A DNA stretch of 26,329 nucleotides from a virus: positions 3,928 through 30,256 of IMG/VR virus record IMGVR_UViG_3300002231_001523. The stretch is one strand, 5' to 3'. A program made the translations under genes and the position numbers. Positions 13,439 through 21,062 of this stretch are shown here, in pieces. Positions within the stretch are counted from its first letter, which is position 1; every line of letters starts with the position of its first letter. A model generated the notes under the pieces. The model did no database searches and had not been told where the DNA came from. It saw only the letters and a list, made by a program, of their open reading frames with translations.

Positions 13439-14810
13439 TAGTTTCTTCTCCGAATAACTTATTCCATAGTTTATCAGCACCTTCTGTAATCTTAATATCT
13501 CGAATCTCGTCAAATATTACATCATCCGCATCACGCTCTTCATCACTAGGTCCACGTTCGTTTGTTCCTGGCTCGTAAAAGTCCCAAATGTCACCGTAAC
13601 CAGCTACTCTGAATAGTTCGGACCAATCAGAAACACTATTGTCGCCACACCATTCGCCGTCGACTCGGGCAAGTGTCACAATACATTCTGTTTTAATTTT
13701 ACGCTTCTTAATTTCACCGTTTGTGCGTATGTCTGCCTTTGCTGCTCTACAGCCACGACCCATAGTTTGTATGGTTTTTGTCATTCCTAGACCACGTAGT
13801 AACAATACACCTCCGATACCATCTACATCAATACCTTCTGCTAATGTGTCGCAATGTATAATAATACAAGGCTTTGGATTGTTATCAAAATCTCGTAAAG
13901 CCATTTCTCTGCTAGTAATTGCTGAACCGTTTTTAACTGATCGATCCGCTGTTATAAAATAAACATCAATATCGAACCTTCCAACTATAGTTCTAATGTC
14001 TGCTAGTTCTTGCATTATTTCATCAAACTCTGTAGTCCTGGGCATCGCAACTAGCATCTTCTGTGTAAATTTCGTATGTACAAGACTAAGTTGATCTTTA
14101 AACGCATGACCTATAGTCGTAACATAATCTATTGTGTTACCTATTTTTTTGTTCTGTACATTAATTGTTCGTATTCTGGGTGGTACAATATATCCAAATG
14201 GTATAAGTTCACTAGGTGGAACATCCACAATTACTTCACCAAATAAATCAGTGTTATCCATACTCTCTTCTTGTGCTGCTACTTCGACTGGTGTTCCTGT
14301 GTAAAATAATGTTTTACTTTTAAACAAATGTAAATTTTCACGTAAGTCACTTTGTACTAAATAGTGTGCTTCGTCACATATAATAACATCGAAATCCATA
14401 CTTGCAATTCTGTGTAAACTTTTGTAACTACTAAATGTAATATGGGGAGTTGTAGCAGAATCTATCACTTCTTGTAATTTGTCACGCTGTATAACTGAGA
14501 CATTTTTACGATCTGCTAATGTGTGAGTAGATTGTTGTCCACTATGGAAACTAGTTAGTTCAACTCCAGGAAAACGTTTTCCAAATCGACCCTGTTGATC
14601 TTGACTAAGTGCAATCCGCGGATGAACTATTAATATGCGGGCATTATTACCATTTGCAATAATAGTCTTTTCTACTAAATTAATAAAAACTTCAGTTTTA
14701 CCTGCACCTGTTGCTGCAAGGATAGTACCACGTGTTGTTTCTGGATCTTTCATAAAAGCATCTTGTGCTTTAATCATACGCTTTTGATATTTTCGAAATT
14801 TAATACCCAC
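13431..14810 (-). CDS. SF2 DEAH-box helicase, restriction-type, 459 aa
   Basis: All main SF2 motifs are visible: RKYQKRMI (motif Q-like, 6-13), AATGAGKT (Walker A, 32-39), CDEAH (DEAH 146-149), FYTGTP (169-174), TLAEGIDVD (322-330) and QTMGRGCRA (348-356). Motif spacing resembles the helicase parts of type I/III/ISP restriction enzymes more than T4 UvsW. The start is GTG (14808-14810), with AAGG upstream, behind host-type promoter P6. The 3' end overlaps the Mrr-like nuclease by 8 bases. The pair probably translocates on DNA and cleaves it, either against competing DNA or host genome; which one is not visible. A repair role is the alternative. Confidence 0.9.
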   Translation of the reverse strand: MGIKFRKYQKRMIKAQDAFMKDPETTRGTILAATGAGKTEVFINLVEKTIIANGNNARILIVHPRIALSQDQQGRFGKRFPGVELTSFHSGQQSTHTLADRKNVSVIQRDKLQEVIDSATTPHITFSSYKSLHRIASMDFDVIICDEAHYLVQSDLRENLHLFKSKTLFYTGTPVEVAAQEESMDNTDLFGEVIVDVPPSELIPFGYIVPPRIRTINVQNKKIGNTIDYVTTIGHAFKDQLSLVHTKFTQKMLVAMPRTTEFDEIMQELADIRTIVGRFDIDVYFITADRSVKNGSAITSREMALRDFDNNPKPCIIIHCDTLAEGIDVDGIGGVLLLRGLGMTKTIQTMGRGCRAAKADIRTNGEIKKRKIKTECIVTLARVDGEWCGDNSVSDWSELFRVAGYGDIWDFYEPGTNERGPSDEERDADDVIFDEIRDIKITEGADKLWNKLFGEETNA

Positions 14811-14847
14811 TGTGTTTACACCTTCTTGGTTTATTTAATATACGTAT

Positions 14848-14876
14848 ATTATAACACAATAAAGTGGTAATGTCAA
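14848..14876 (-). promoter_or_regulatory. Host-type promoter P6 (TTGACA-17-TATAAT)
   Basis: Perfect TTGACA (14871-14876) and TATAAT (14848-14853), 17-base spacer starting ttaCCAC and ending tgtgt. It drives the helicase-nuclease pair. Confidence 0.93.
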
Positions 14877-14879
14877 ATA

Positions 14880-15380
14880 TTAACCAGTTCCCGCCGCCCC
14901 CAACTTATTGTATTTAGGCTTGTCTCTATAAATTAATCGTGTTTCTTCGTGTTTAGCAATTGTATTACTAAAGGTAGGCATATACATTATGCCCCAGTTT
15001 TCTAAATTACTGTCTTCATCTATCATTTTTTCTACTCCCGGATACTTCTTATTATTCCTTGCGGTACCTTCTTTAAGTTTAGTTCTTGCTACGGTTTTCC
15101 CGGAAGAAGTTCGGTCATGCACATTAGAAGACCATCCGTAATATACTATCTCACCGGTTTTTTTATTGTAGTAATAATATAATCCTGGTCCATGTAACGG
15201 AATGCCTACAGACGATGCAAACGAAGTATGTTCGATCCACTCCTGTTCGGATTCTTGCCAGGCTTTCCAGTCAGCAATTTCCTTTCGGAACATACATATC
15301 ATCCATTCGGGTATTCCTAACGATGTTAAAACACTGTTAAATATGCGTACCAATCCTACTCGTGTATTAGGTAATTTCAT
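14880..15380 (-). CDS. GIY-YIG-like nuclease, 166 aa
   Basis: Residues 64-90 (GPGLYYYY...IVYYGWSSNVHDR) carry the GIY (GLY, 66-68) and YIG (YYG, 80-82) elements, with Arg90 in the position of the conserved arginine. KHEETRL (Glu145/146) provides the catalytic glutamate, and KPKYNKLG (Asn158) the closing asparagine. The order and spacing fit the GIY-YIG nuclease core, so the protein likely nicks DNA. The N-terminal 60 residues may bind DNA. The ATG overlaps the stop of the ParB-like gene (ATGA), so both are made from promoter P7. It could be a homing endonuclease or a partner nuclease of the ParB-like protein. Confidence 0.8.
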   Translation of the reverse strand: MKLPNTRVGLVRIFNSVLTSLGIPEWMICMFRKEIADWKAWQESEQEWIEHTSFASSVGIPLHGPGLYYYYNKKTGEIVYYGWSSNVHDRTSSGKTVARTKLKEGTARNNKKYPGVEKMIDEDSNLENWGIMYMPTFSNTIAKHEETRLIYRDKPKYNKLGAAGTG

Positions 15381-16498
15381 GATTTTAATTTCACTCCAAA
15401 TTCTAATAATTCAGCTTTATGATGATTTTTAAGATATTTAAATAAGTTCTTAGGCTCCATACCACCTTGGCTATTTGCTACTTTTGGGTAAATAGAGTCG
15501 GCGCCAGCGTAAGCAATATGAGTTCCTAAATGTTCATACATAAAGTCTGTAATATTATTAATTTTTGTTAACGTATACCCTTCAGTAATCATATGACTAT
15601 ACCATCCACATTCCTTCGACCCCCAACCTGGATATTTGTCCATTGCAATTCCGTTATCTCTGCGATGTTTATAACAATTTATAAACATTTGCTGCTTAGT
15701 CTTAGTTTTTAGGTCGTATAATTCTTTTCTTCTGGGTAAACAATTAATTGCCTTGCCGATACCATCGAACGCCATGTAATTTTTTTCAAGTACCTCTTGT
15801 GCTTGAGTGGCGGCAACTGCATCCTTGTGGGTACATCCGTCTGTGCGAAACCACAATACATCTTGTCTATGGTCTTCAACTCCACTAACCTTCATGTGGG
15901 TTCCTTTACCGTTTGCTTCACGAAATAAAACACGAACTTCAGCAACGGTGTCGACTTGTTTAATGATTACAGGAACTTTTTTAAAACCCAACTTCCACAA
16001 AAGAATAAGTGTGTGCTGTCCGTTATAACATATGAGCCTGCCATTAACATATGCGAGTTCGATGTAATTAATACTCTTAATGTTAAAGTCTTTAAGAATG
16101 TTAACAAGATTCTTAGCATCCGGAAGTCGTTGATGTGAATGTATAAATTCGATGTCAGAAACAGGTCGTTCTTCCCCAAATTTGAACACTTTTTTATATT
16201 CTTTTAAAAACTGTCGATATTTAGGAATTAATACTAGTAGCAATGAATAAACTCTTTCTGCTTCTTCATCTGTTAGTTTATTCCAACGCCCTTCGACGAA
16301 ATCAATTTCTTCTCCTCCGGTTGGCTGAAATTGTTCGTTTTTCTTATTGATTGCATTAATAGTTCGGGTACTAACACCTGCTTCGATTTCACGTGCTTTC
16401 TTTTGCTTTTTTACAGTATCTACATGATCTTTATAGTTTCCGAACTGTATATCTGGGAATTTCTGTAGCATCCTTTCTTTAAAACCCATAACTTCCAT
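15377..16498 (-). CDS. ParB/sulfiredoxin-fold protein, 373 aa
   Basis: The first 60 residues are rich in Lys. Residues 110-205 form a ParB-like domain: RPVSDIEFIHSHQRL, then YVNGRLICYNGQHTLILLW with NGQHT at 159-163, VPVIIKQVDT and LFREANGKG. GQH replaces the usual G.HR nucleotide-binding box of ParB, as seen in phage and plasmid ParB-like proteins often annotated DUF6551. ParB-type domains bind DNA and hydrolyse CTP or ATP, and some are nucleases. The start has AGGAGG 6 bases before the ATG, so expression should be strong from P7. The gene is coupled to a GIY-YIG nuclease. Partitioning is unlikely because no ParA is seen. Confidence 0.78.
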   Translation of the reverse strand: MEVMGFKERMLQKFPDIQFGNYKDHVDTVKKQKKAREIEAGVSTRTINAINKKNEQFQPTGGEEIDFVEGRWNKLTDEEAERVYSLLLVLIPKYRQFLKEYKKVFKFGEERPVSDIEFIHSHQRLPDAKNLVNILKDFNIKSINYIELAYVNGRLICYNGQHTLILLWKLGFKKVPVIIKQVDTVAEVRVLFREANGKGTHMKVSGVEDHRQDVLWFRTDGCTHKDAVAATQAQEVLEKNYMAFDGIGKAINCLPRRKELYDLKTKTKQQMFINCYKHRRDNGIAMDKYPGWGSKECGWYSHMITEGYTLTKINNITDFMYEHLGTHIAYAGADSIYPKVANSQGGMEPKNLFKYLKNHHKAELLEFGVKLKS

Positions 16499-16530
16499 TT
16501 TGTCCTCCTGGGACTGTTAGTTAAAAATAT

Positions 16531-16559
16531 ATAATAACACAAAAAGGTGGGTTTGTCAA
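16531..16559 (-). promoter_or_regulatory. Host-type promoter P7 (TTGACA-17-TATTAT)
   Basis: TTGACA (16554-16559) is perfect; the -10 is TATTAT (16531-16536), one mismatch; 17-base spacer starting aacCCAC and ending tgtgt. The TGA of TTGACA is the stop codon of the PD-(D/E)XK gene upstream. It drives the ParB-like/GIY-YIG pair. Confidence 0.88.
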
Positions 16560-17053
16560 TACTTATCCACTATTGTCTTATCTGTTAATTCTATGCAATA
16601 ATTATCGCATCGTGAATATTGATTGTTGAAATTGTGTATAACGTGATTAGAATCTTTCACGTAGTGTAGCTCACCACTGCTGTCGATGCCGATGATGAAA
16701 TAAAGATCTGCGCCTAAGAGATTAGCACATTTCCTGTAATCCTGTACCTTATATTTTTCGACGGCTGCGAATTCTTTGCCATGGTGCCCGGGGAGGCCGA
16801 GTGTCTTTTTCTTACGCTTCACCTCAATGAGGGTCACTGCCTTCGACATCGCCTCCACCATCATCAGGTCGGGGAAGATGACGTCCTTGTGGCCTTTTCG
16901 TAACATTCGGGGACCTTTGCCTTTCCCCGTCTTAAAATCGTGCGTCGGGATGACGAGCGATCCTGGATTATTGTCAAGTAAGTGATCTACTGCGATATCC
17001 TCCAGAACCATGCCCTTCTTCAGCTGTTCTGTAAAATTGGGATCCTTAGCCAT
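16556..17053 (-). CDS. PD-(D/E)XK-family nuclease, 165 aa
   Basis: A small protein with Glu18 in an N-terminal helix (GMVLEDIAVDHLL), FPDLM (Asp62) and LIEVKRKKK (Glu77, Lys79), the D...ExK arrangement of the PD-(D/E)XK nuclease fold. The Lys/Gly-rich loop (FKTGKGKGPRMLRKGHKD) before the Asp may touch DNA. A C-terminal beta region (LYFIIGIDSSGELHYVKD) completes the fold. Single-domain enzymes of this size include resolvase- and recombination-type nucleases. It ends the P8 operon and overlaps the small basic-protein gene by 8 bases, with GGAG before its ATG. The exact activity is not clear. Confidence 0.75.
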   Translation of the reverse strand: MAKDPNFTEQLKKGMVLEDIAVDHLLDNNPGSLVIPTHDFKTGKGKGPRMLRKGHKDVIFPDLMMVEAMSKAVTLIEVKRKKKTLGLPGHHGKEFAAVEKYKVQDYRKCANLLGADLYFIIGIDSSGELHYVKDSNHVIHNFNNQYSRCDNYCIELTDKTIVDKY

Positions 17054-17231
17054 GGCGCCGTTTACTCTCCGCTTCTAATACTGCACATTTGCCATCATAC
17101 ATATCCTTTGGCATATGTACCAAATCTACCTTACCACATCTTGTAATCATATGTACAATCTGTTCGTTGCGTCGAATGATAGACTGCAAGTTGCGTCTAT
17201 ACCTTGTCATTGGGATTAATACTTCTTTCAT
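17046..17231 (-). CDS. Small basic hypothetical protein, 61 aa
   Basis: A 61-residue, strongly basic protein (MTRYRRNLQSIIRRNEQI in its first third) with two Cys and no membrane segment. Basic charge suggests nucleic-acid or membrane-surface binding. The ATG overlaps the stop of the 40-residue lipoprotein-like gene (ATGA), and its 3' end overlaps the nuclease gene by 8 bases, so it is a mid-operon gene of the P8 unit. Family not recognised. Confidence 0.65.
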   Translation of the reverse strand: MKEVLIPMTRYRRNLQSIIRRNEQIVHMITRCGKVDLVHMPKDMYDGKCAVLEAESKRRHG

Positions 17232-17350
17232 GATTTAATACCTGTGTGATGTGATACTTTGATTGAATTGCCTGCTTGACAACTGCCGATCCCAAATGCT
17301 ATAAATAGTATAAGAACCAATGCTACTTTACGTTTACTTTCACTGTCCAT
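17228..17350 (-). CDS. Tiny membrane or lipoprotein-like peptide, 40 aa
   Basis: The ATG at 17348-17350 opens 40 codons: a charged start (MDSESKRK), a hydrophobic stretch VALVLILFIAFGIG, then SC, which could serve as a lipobox (IGSC), and a short polar tail. The stop shares bases with the next ATG (ATGA), and the start lies 11 bases inside the preceding gene, so it is tightly coupled in the P8 operon. Such tiny lipoproteins include outer-spanin-like and envelope-modifying phage peptides. The overlap on both ends is the main support. Confidence 0.6.
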   Translation of the reverse strand: MDSESKRKVALVLILFIAFGIGSCQAGNSIKVSHHTGIKS

Positions 17351-17693
17351 AATTTACACCTTTAACGTATCTAAAACGATCGTTTACAAATGCAAGGATT
17401 TCTTCCGCAATTATAGTATCGTCTGCCAATGTTGCTGCCATTGCAATTTGCTTTAGATCGTCTCGATACTTAGCAAATTGCTCATCGTTAGTAGTAATGC
17501 CACCGTTCTCATCTATAACTTGCATAAATCCGTAACGTTGGTCCTCCGGCACATCAATATCTTGGCTTTCCTGTTCGGCAGCTTCGGCGAGCTTCTTAGC
17601 TTCTTTTAACCCCATTTTGTTTGCTTGACGGATTGCCTTGATCACTTGGATCTTGTTATTCATGCCGTTTGTAAATCTGAACATTAAATTCAT
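17340..17693 (-). CDS. Protein with ribosomal bL12 C-terminal-domain motif, 117 aa
   Basis: Residues 13-40 (NKIQVIKAIRQANKMGLKEA then KKLAEAAE) closely follow the two helices of the ribosomal protein L7/L12 C-terminal domain, including the factor-binding VIK.VR...GLGLKEAK.LVE pattern. The rest differs: no N-terminal dimerisation domain or hinge, and a different C-terminal half. In bL12 this surface recruits EF-Tu, EF-G and IF2, so the phage protein may bind translation factors; this is inference. bL12-like genes are known in other environmental phages. The start ATG overlaps the previous stop (ATGA). Promoter P8 serves the operon. Confidence 0.75.
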   Translation of the reverse strand: MNLMFRFTNGMNNKIQVIKAIRQANKMGLKEAKKLAEAAEQESQDIDVPEDQRYGFMQVIDENGGITTNDEQFAKYRDDLKQIAMAATLADDTIIAEEILAFVNDRFRYVKGVNYGQ

Positions 17694-17938
17694 ATTGGTT
17701 GTTTTTCGAAAGTTCTGCCTGTTGTGCGCCATGCTACACTAGGCTTGATGAATATTACACCACCCACTGCGTCCGAATATGATCCGACAAGTTGTTTATT
17801 CAACACTGCGTATAGTTGCTTGCTTGCATCTATACCGTCGTATTCGGAAGTTTCACGCCATAATTCAGTGACGCCTAATTCTTTTACTCCACTTACAAAT
17901 TCATCGTAAGTCAAGTTTTGTATTTGCTCTAATCTCAT
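17690..17938 (-). CDS. Hypothetical protein, 82 aa
   Basis: First gene of the P8 operon, with AGGAG 6 bases before its ATG. The product starts with a helix (MRLEQIQNLTYDEFVSGVKEL), and its second half reads SYSDAVGGVIFIKPSVAWRTTGRTF. It is a small mixed alpha/beta protein without recognisable motifs. It overlaps the bL12-motif gene by 4 bases, so the two are made together. Confidence 0.72.
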   Translation of the reverse strand: MRLEQIQNLTYDEFVSGVKELGVTELWRETSEYDGIDASKQLYAVLNKQLVGSYSDAVGGVIFIKPSVAWRTTGRTFEKQPI

Positions 17939-17961
17939 TGATCTCTCCTTATGTTATGTAC

Positions 17962-17990
17962 ATTATAACACAAAATAGTGGAGATGTCAA
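17962..17990 (-). promoter_or_regulatory. Host-type promoter P8 (TTGACA-17-TATAAT)
   Basis: Perfect TTGACA (17985-17990) and TATAAT (17962-17967), 17-base spacer starting tctCCAC and ending tgtgt. It drives the five-gene operon 17938-16556. Confidence 0.92.
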
Positions 17991-17991
17991 G

Positions 17992-18603
17992 TTATTGTGC
18001 TATTTCCATTACAGTGAATGTTGATGAAGTTCGTGAAGCTGCCATATTTAACGCACCGTTATAATCACTTTCCGTTCTGTTAATATAAACAGTGCCTGTC
18101 TGTCCGGCAATTCCACATATAAACGTAATCGGCGTGCCTGCAACACTTCCGGTTGTGTCGAGATAAGAAGCACTTGCACCTATACCGTGATTGCCATCGT
18201 TGCCAGCCGCACCAGCATGATCTATACTTCTAAACCATGCACCTGTGTGAGTTGATACAACTACACCGTTTCCTATGCGTGTGCCATCACGTGATAATAT
18301 GCCACCCCAGCTATCAGCATTAGTACATGAACCTGCGCCGATATTTAGTGTTATATAAAAAGAACTATTGTTGCCCTTTGGAGTTATTGAAATATTAAAA
18401 CCAACATCAGCACCTATCCCAGTTGCATCGGTGTTGCTTGTTGTCACCACTGTGTCTAGTGTTGTGGCTTGTACTTGTATTATACCACCGCTTACAACAT
18501 TAGCAGTCGATGCTTGTTTTGTGACTCCGCCTTGTACGACAGGTATTAACTCTGTGCCGTCTAATGTACTTGCTGATGATAATTGTGATATTTTAGTTGC
18601 CAT
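17992..18603 (-). CDS. Fibre-like virion protein, 203 aa
   Basis: The start MATKISQLSSASTLDGTELI with PVVQGGVTKQAS is the N-terminal head common to many phage tail-fibre and structural proteins (KISQL..A..L.GTELVPVVQ). The rest is a beta-rich globular domain (FNISITPKGNNSSFYITLNIG, SRTSSTFTVMEIAQ) of a size seen in fibre tips or short tail needles. AGAGGA before the ATG and a late-type motif at 18631-18638 support late expression. It sits alone between the kinase and the bL12-motif operon, away from the main virion block. Confidence 0.82.
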   Translation of the reverse strand: MATKISQLSSASTLDGTELIPVVQGGVTKQASTANVVSGGIIQVQATTLDTVVTTSNTDATGIGADVGFNISITPKGNNSSFYITLNIGAGSCTNADSWGGILSRDGTRIGNGVVVSTHTGAWFRSIDHAGAAGNDGNHGIGASASYLDTTGSVAGTPITFICGIAGQTGTVYINRTESDYNGALNMAASRTSSTFTVMEIAQ

Positions 18604-18630
18604 GTATTTGTATCCTCTTTATGTTACACT

Positions 18631-18638
18631 TATTTATC
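18631..18638 (-). promoter_or_regulatory. Late-type promoter motif GATAAATA
   Basis: GATAAATA in the intergenic space between the kinase stop and the fibre-like gene; transcription would start near 18624, giving a roughly 20-base leader with AGAGGA. The position is ideal for a late promoter of the gene at 18603. Confidence 0.7.
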
Positions 18639-18642
18639 ATAA

Positions 18643-20514
18643 CTAATACAATAAGCTGTCAATCTCTTGGAAGAAATCATCAAAATTGAGTGGCTTAGGT
18701 AGTATAGCACAATTGCCGTTCGATTCGGTTATATCAACATTATCGACATTGCCCGAACATATAATTAGTTTAGCATCTGGATTGATTTTGTACATCTGTT
18801 TAGCCATTGCTGTACCTGTTAAACCGGGCATTGTTTGATCTGATACAACGATATCAATGTCCTTCCAATTGTGTCTATAGTAAGTTAAAGCATCATTACT
18901 ATCACTTTTATAAATAGTATTGTATTCTTTTATTTTTAACAACTCTGCAACCATATTACCAATCATTACTTCGTCGTCTACAATAAGTACGTTTTTGCTA
19001 GTTCCTTTGTGTGCTTCATATTCTTTCATATTTTCCTCATGTGTGCATATTTCGGGGGATTCCTGTTCTGGGAACAGTAATGAAAATGTTGTCCCGTCAT
19101 CACCTGACTTAACAACTACGTGGCCTTTGTGATCGTGCATGATACCGTGGACGATTGATAATCCCATTCCTGTGCCTTTGCCGACCTCCTTGGTGGTGAA
19201 GAATGGGTCAAATATATTATTTAATTTTTCCGATGATATTCCTCCTCCGTCATCTGCCACGTATAATTCGGTATAATTTCCCTCGATGATTTTGTGACAG
19301 GATGAACAAATCGGCGTCCCAACATAGTCGCGAATACCGATTTCCAAGTACCCAACCCCATTCATTGCGTCACGTGCATTAATACATAAATTCATCATTA
19401 ACTGATGCAATTTTATATTATTTGTTAATATGTGTCGCTGTGACAAAATATTAGTACTAATAACTATGCTCGAAGGTAATGCAGAAGATAATAATTCTAA
19501 CGAGTCACTAACAAGGTGTTGTAATTTATATACTTTATATTCTGCTTTATTTGCTATATCAATTTCATTCCGACTAAAAGCCATCATGTGTGATATTAAT
19601 TCTTTTGCTCGTGTGCCTGATACTTCTATATTATTTAAATATTTTTTCATACGTACTTCATCACAATCTTTGTTTTCCATCATATTCTGCATTAATTGTG
19701 TGAAGCCGAGAATCGAACCTAACACGTTGTTAAAATCGTGTGCTATGCCACCTGTTAATTGTCCTATGGATTCCATCTTCTGTGCATGTAGTGACTCTTC
19801 GTTACTTTTCTTTCTGCCAGTAATATCAAGCACCATAGCAATAAATATGTCACCAACACATTGTAAATGTACTTCGACAGGATATGTCGATCCGTCTTTA
19901 CGCTGGTGTATAGTTTCGAAATTAATTATCTTCGACGAATCTAAACACAGTGGCTTAGCTAGTTCCTTATATTTTTCTTCAGTGAAATTAGGTTTAATAT
20001 CCCATGCCGTTAACTTGTGTAATTCATCCATTGTGTAACCAATGTTTTGTCTTGCTCCGAGATTTACTTCTACGAATTTAAACGATTCGGTATCAAACAT
20101 GTAAATTTCGTTCAATGATTGATCCATTGCAGTTGCCATTCTACTAGCAGAATCCTCAGCTAATTTACGGTCAGTTACATCTGTTCGGAGGATTACTACA
20201 CGTACAATTTCTCCTTCTTCCATTTGCGGAATGACAGAAATATCAGCCCACCAAATATCACCGTTTTTCGATAAGTGTGATGCTTCACCTTTCCACGTTC
20301 TTCCGCTAAAAACCATCTGCCACATCGCTTCAAAAAAATCGTGATGTTCGATGCCTGTGTAAAATATCCAATGTGATTTATATAATATGTCTTCTAATTT
20401 GTATCCACTTTTATTTAAAAATGGTTGATTTGCATCTGTTATCCTTCCGTGGCTATCTGTTACTGTTACTAAACAGTGTTGATTTAATGCACTTTCCAGA
20501 TATCCCGCTTTCAT
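18643..20514 (-). CDS. Soluble hybrid histidine kinase (PAS-PAS-HisKA-HATPase-REC), 623 aa
   Basis: A complete sensor kinase without membrane segments. PAS 1 is about 10-115 (ending [15 protein letters not shown]) and PAS 2 about 125-237. The HisKA box GGIAHDFNN has phospho-acceptor His259. The ATPase has the N-box [11 protein letters not shown] (374-384), VADDGGGIS (419-427), DPFFTTK (436-442) and GKGTGMGLS (445-453). The receiver (508-623) has DD at 513-514, phospho-acceptor Asp559 in SDQTMPG, and Lys607 in PKPL. A CSSC pair (403-406) lies within the ATPase, as in some bacterial hybrid kinases. No output domain follows. AGAAGAG before the ATG and promoter P9 support expression. All key residues are present, so it should be active. 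Its likely origin is a host-type bacterium. Confidence 0.95.
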   Translation of the reverse strand: MKAGYLESALNQHCLVTVTDSHGRITDANQPFLNKSGYKLEDILYKSHWIFYTGIEHHDFFEAMWQMVFSGRTWKGEASHLSKNGDIWWADISVIPQMEEGEIVRVVILRTDVTDRKLAEDSASRMATAMDQSLNEIYMFDTESFKFVEVNLGARQNIGYTMDELHKLTAWDIKPNFTEEKYKELAKPLCLDSSKIINFETIHQRKDGSTYPVEVHLQCVGDIFIAMVLDITGRKKSNEESLHAQKMESIGQLTGGIAHDFNNVLGSILGFTQLMQNMMENKDCDEVRMKKYLNNIEVSGTRAKELISHMMAFSRNEIDIANKAEYKVYKLQHLVSDSLELLSSALPSSIVISTNILSQRHILTNNIKLHQLMMNLCINARDAMNGVGYLEIGIRDYVGTPICSSCHKIIEGNYTELYVADDGGGISSEKLNNIFDPFFTTKEVGKGTGMGLSIVHGIMHDHKGHVVVKSGDDGTTFSLLFPEQESPEICTHEENMKEYEAHKGTSKNVLIVDDEVMIGNMVAELLKIKEYNTIYKSDSNDALTYYRHNWKDIDIVVSDQTMPGLTGTAMAKQMYKINPDAKLIICSGNVDNVDITESNGNCAILPKPLNFDDFFQEIDSLLY

Positions 20515-20546
20515 AATATTCTCTTCTTTAATTTATGTGTATACTT

Positions 20547-20576
20547 AGTATACTACGATAATAGTGGTTTTGTCAA
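20547..20576 (-). promoter_or_regulatory. Host-type promoter P9 (TTGACA-18-TATACT)
   Basis: TTGACA (20571-20576) is perfect; -10 TATACT (20547-20552) after an 18-base spacer starting aaaCCAC. The TGA of TTGACA is the stop codon of the 54-residue gene. It drives the hybrid histidine kinase. Confidence 0.85.
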
Positions 20577-20737
20577 ATGTTATTTATGAGATGATGTCTG
20601 TCTTTTAGAAATTTATCGCCGACTTTTTGCCGGGCAGTTTTATCGTCGATGGCGTTCACCGTATATTCCACTCTTCCGGAGGTACCATCCTTCTTCAAAT
20701 ATTCTATGATGTAGGTGAATTCCTGTAGTTCTAGCAT
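20573..20737 (-). CDS. Small hypothetical protein, 54 aa
   Basis: The ATG at 20735-20737 starts one base after the TAA of the preceding gene. The 54-residue product (MLELQEFTYIIEYLKKDGTS...VEYTVNAIDDKTARQKVGDK) has two strands flanking a turn and a C-terminal basic helix. Its TGA stop is part of the -35 box of P9. Good codon structure and tight spacing support a real gene, the last of the late-type unit starting at 21348. Confidence 0.75.
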   Translation of the reverse strand: MLELQEFTYIIEYLKKDGTSGRVEYTVNAIDDKTARQKVGDKFLKDRHHLINNI

Positions 20738-20738
20738 A

Positions 20739-21062
20739 TTACAAAGTGTCCAACCATCCTTCTATACTCCCATGCAATGTCACAGCAAACGCATCTTCAC
20801 CGTCGAACAGTGACAATTTCTTCCCGCCGATATAATACGGATACACAGAATTTCTGTATAGTGCTATCAACTGCTTGCTTGTTAATTTATCTTTTGGAAA
20901 ACTGTGCTCTGTGTATATCTTTTTTAATTCTAAATAACCCTTATATGTCAATCTGACCGTCCCTGGGCGAAAGAATATAATAGGTGCTAGATCATCTGAT
21001 TTACAATTAATATTATTGTGTTTGATGATCTCATCTGTGATTCTTGATGCAACATTATTCAT
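20739..21062 (-). CDS. Conserved-looking phage protein, 107 aa
   Basis: A 107-residue protein: N-terminal helix (MNNVASRITDEIIKHNNI), PIIFFRPGTVRLTYKGYLEL, then KLTSKQLIALYRNSVYPYYIGG and a C-terminal LFDGEDAFAVTLHGSIEGW. The compact, motif-rich text suggests a conserved fold, but no family is recognised with certainty. It overlaps the preceding gene by 8 bases and belongs to the unit that begins behind the late-type motif at 21370. Confidence 0.75.
   Translation of the reverse strand: MNNVASRITDEIIKHNNINCKSDDLAPIIFFRPGTVRLTYKGYLELKKIYTEHSFPKDKLTSKQLIALYRNSVYPYYIGGKKLSLFDGEDAFAVTLHGSIEGWLDTL

Noticed and set aside
13431-14810. DEAH helicase as T4 UvsW.
   Set aside because: Motif context and the overlap with an Mrr-like nuclease fit restriction-type helicases better; UvsW has a different N-terminal part. 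Not fully excluded without a search.
17300-17307. TATAAATA on the plus strand, a perfect T4 late box.
   Set aside because: It is antisense inside the 40-residue lipoprotein gene, with no plus-strand gene to serve.
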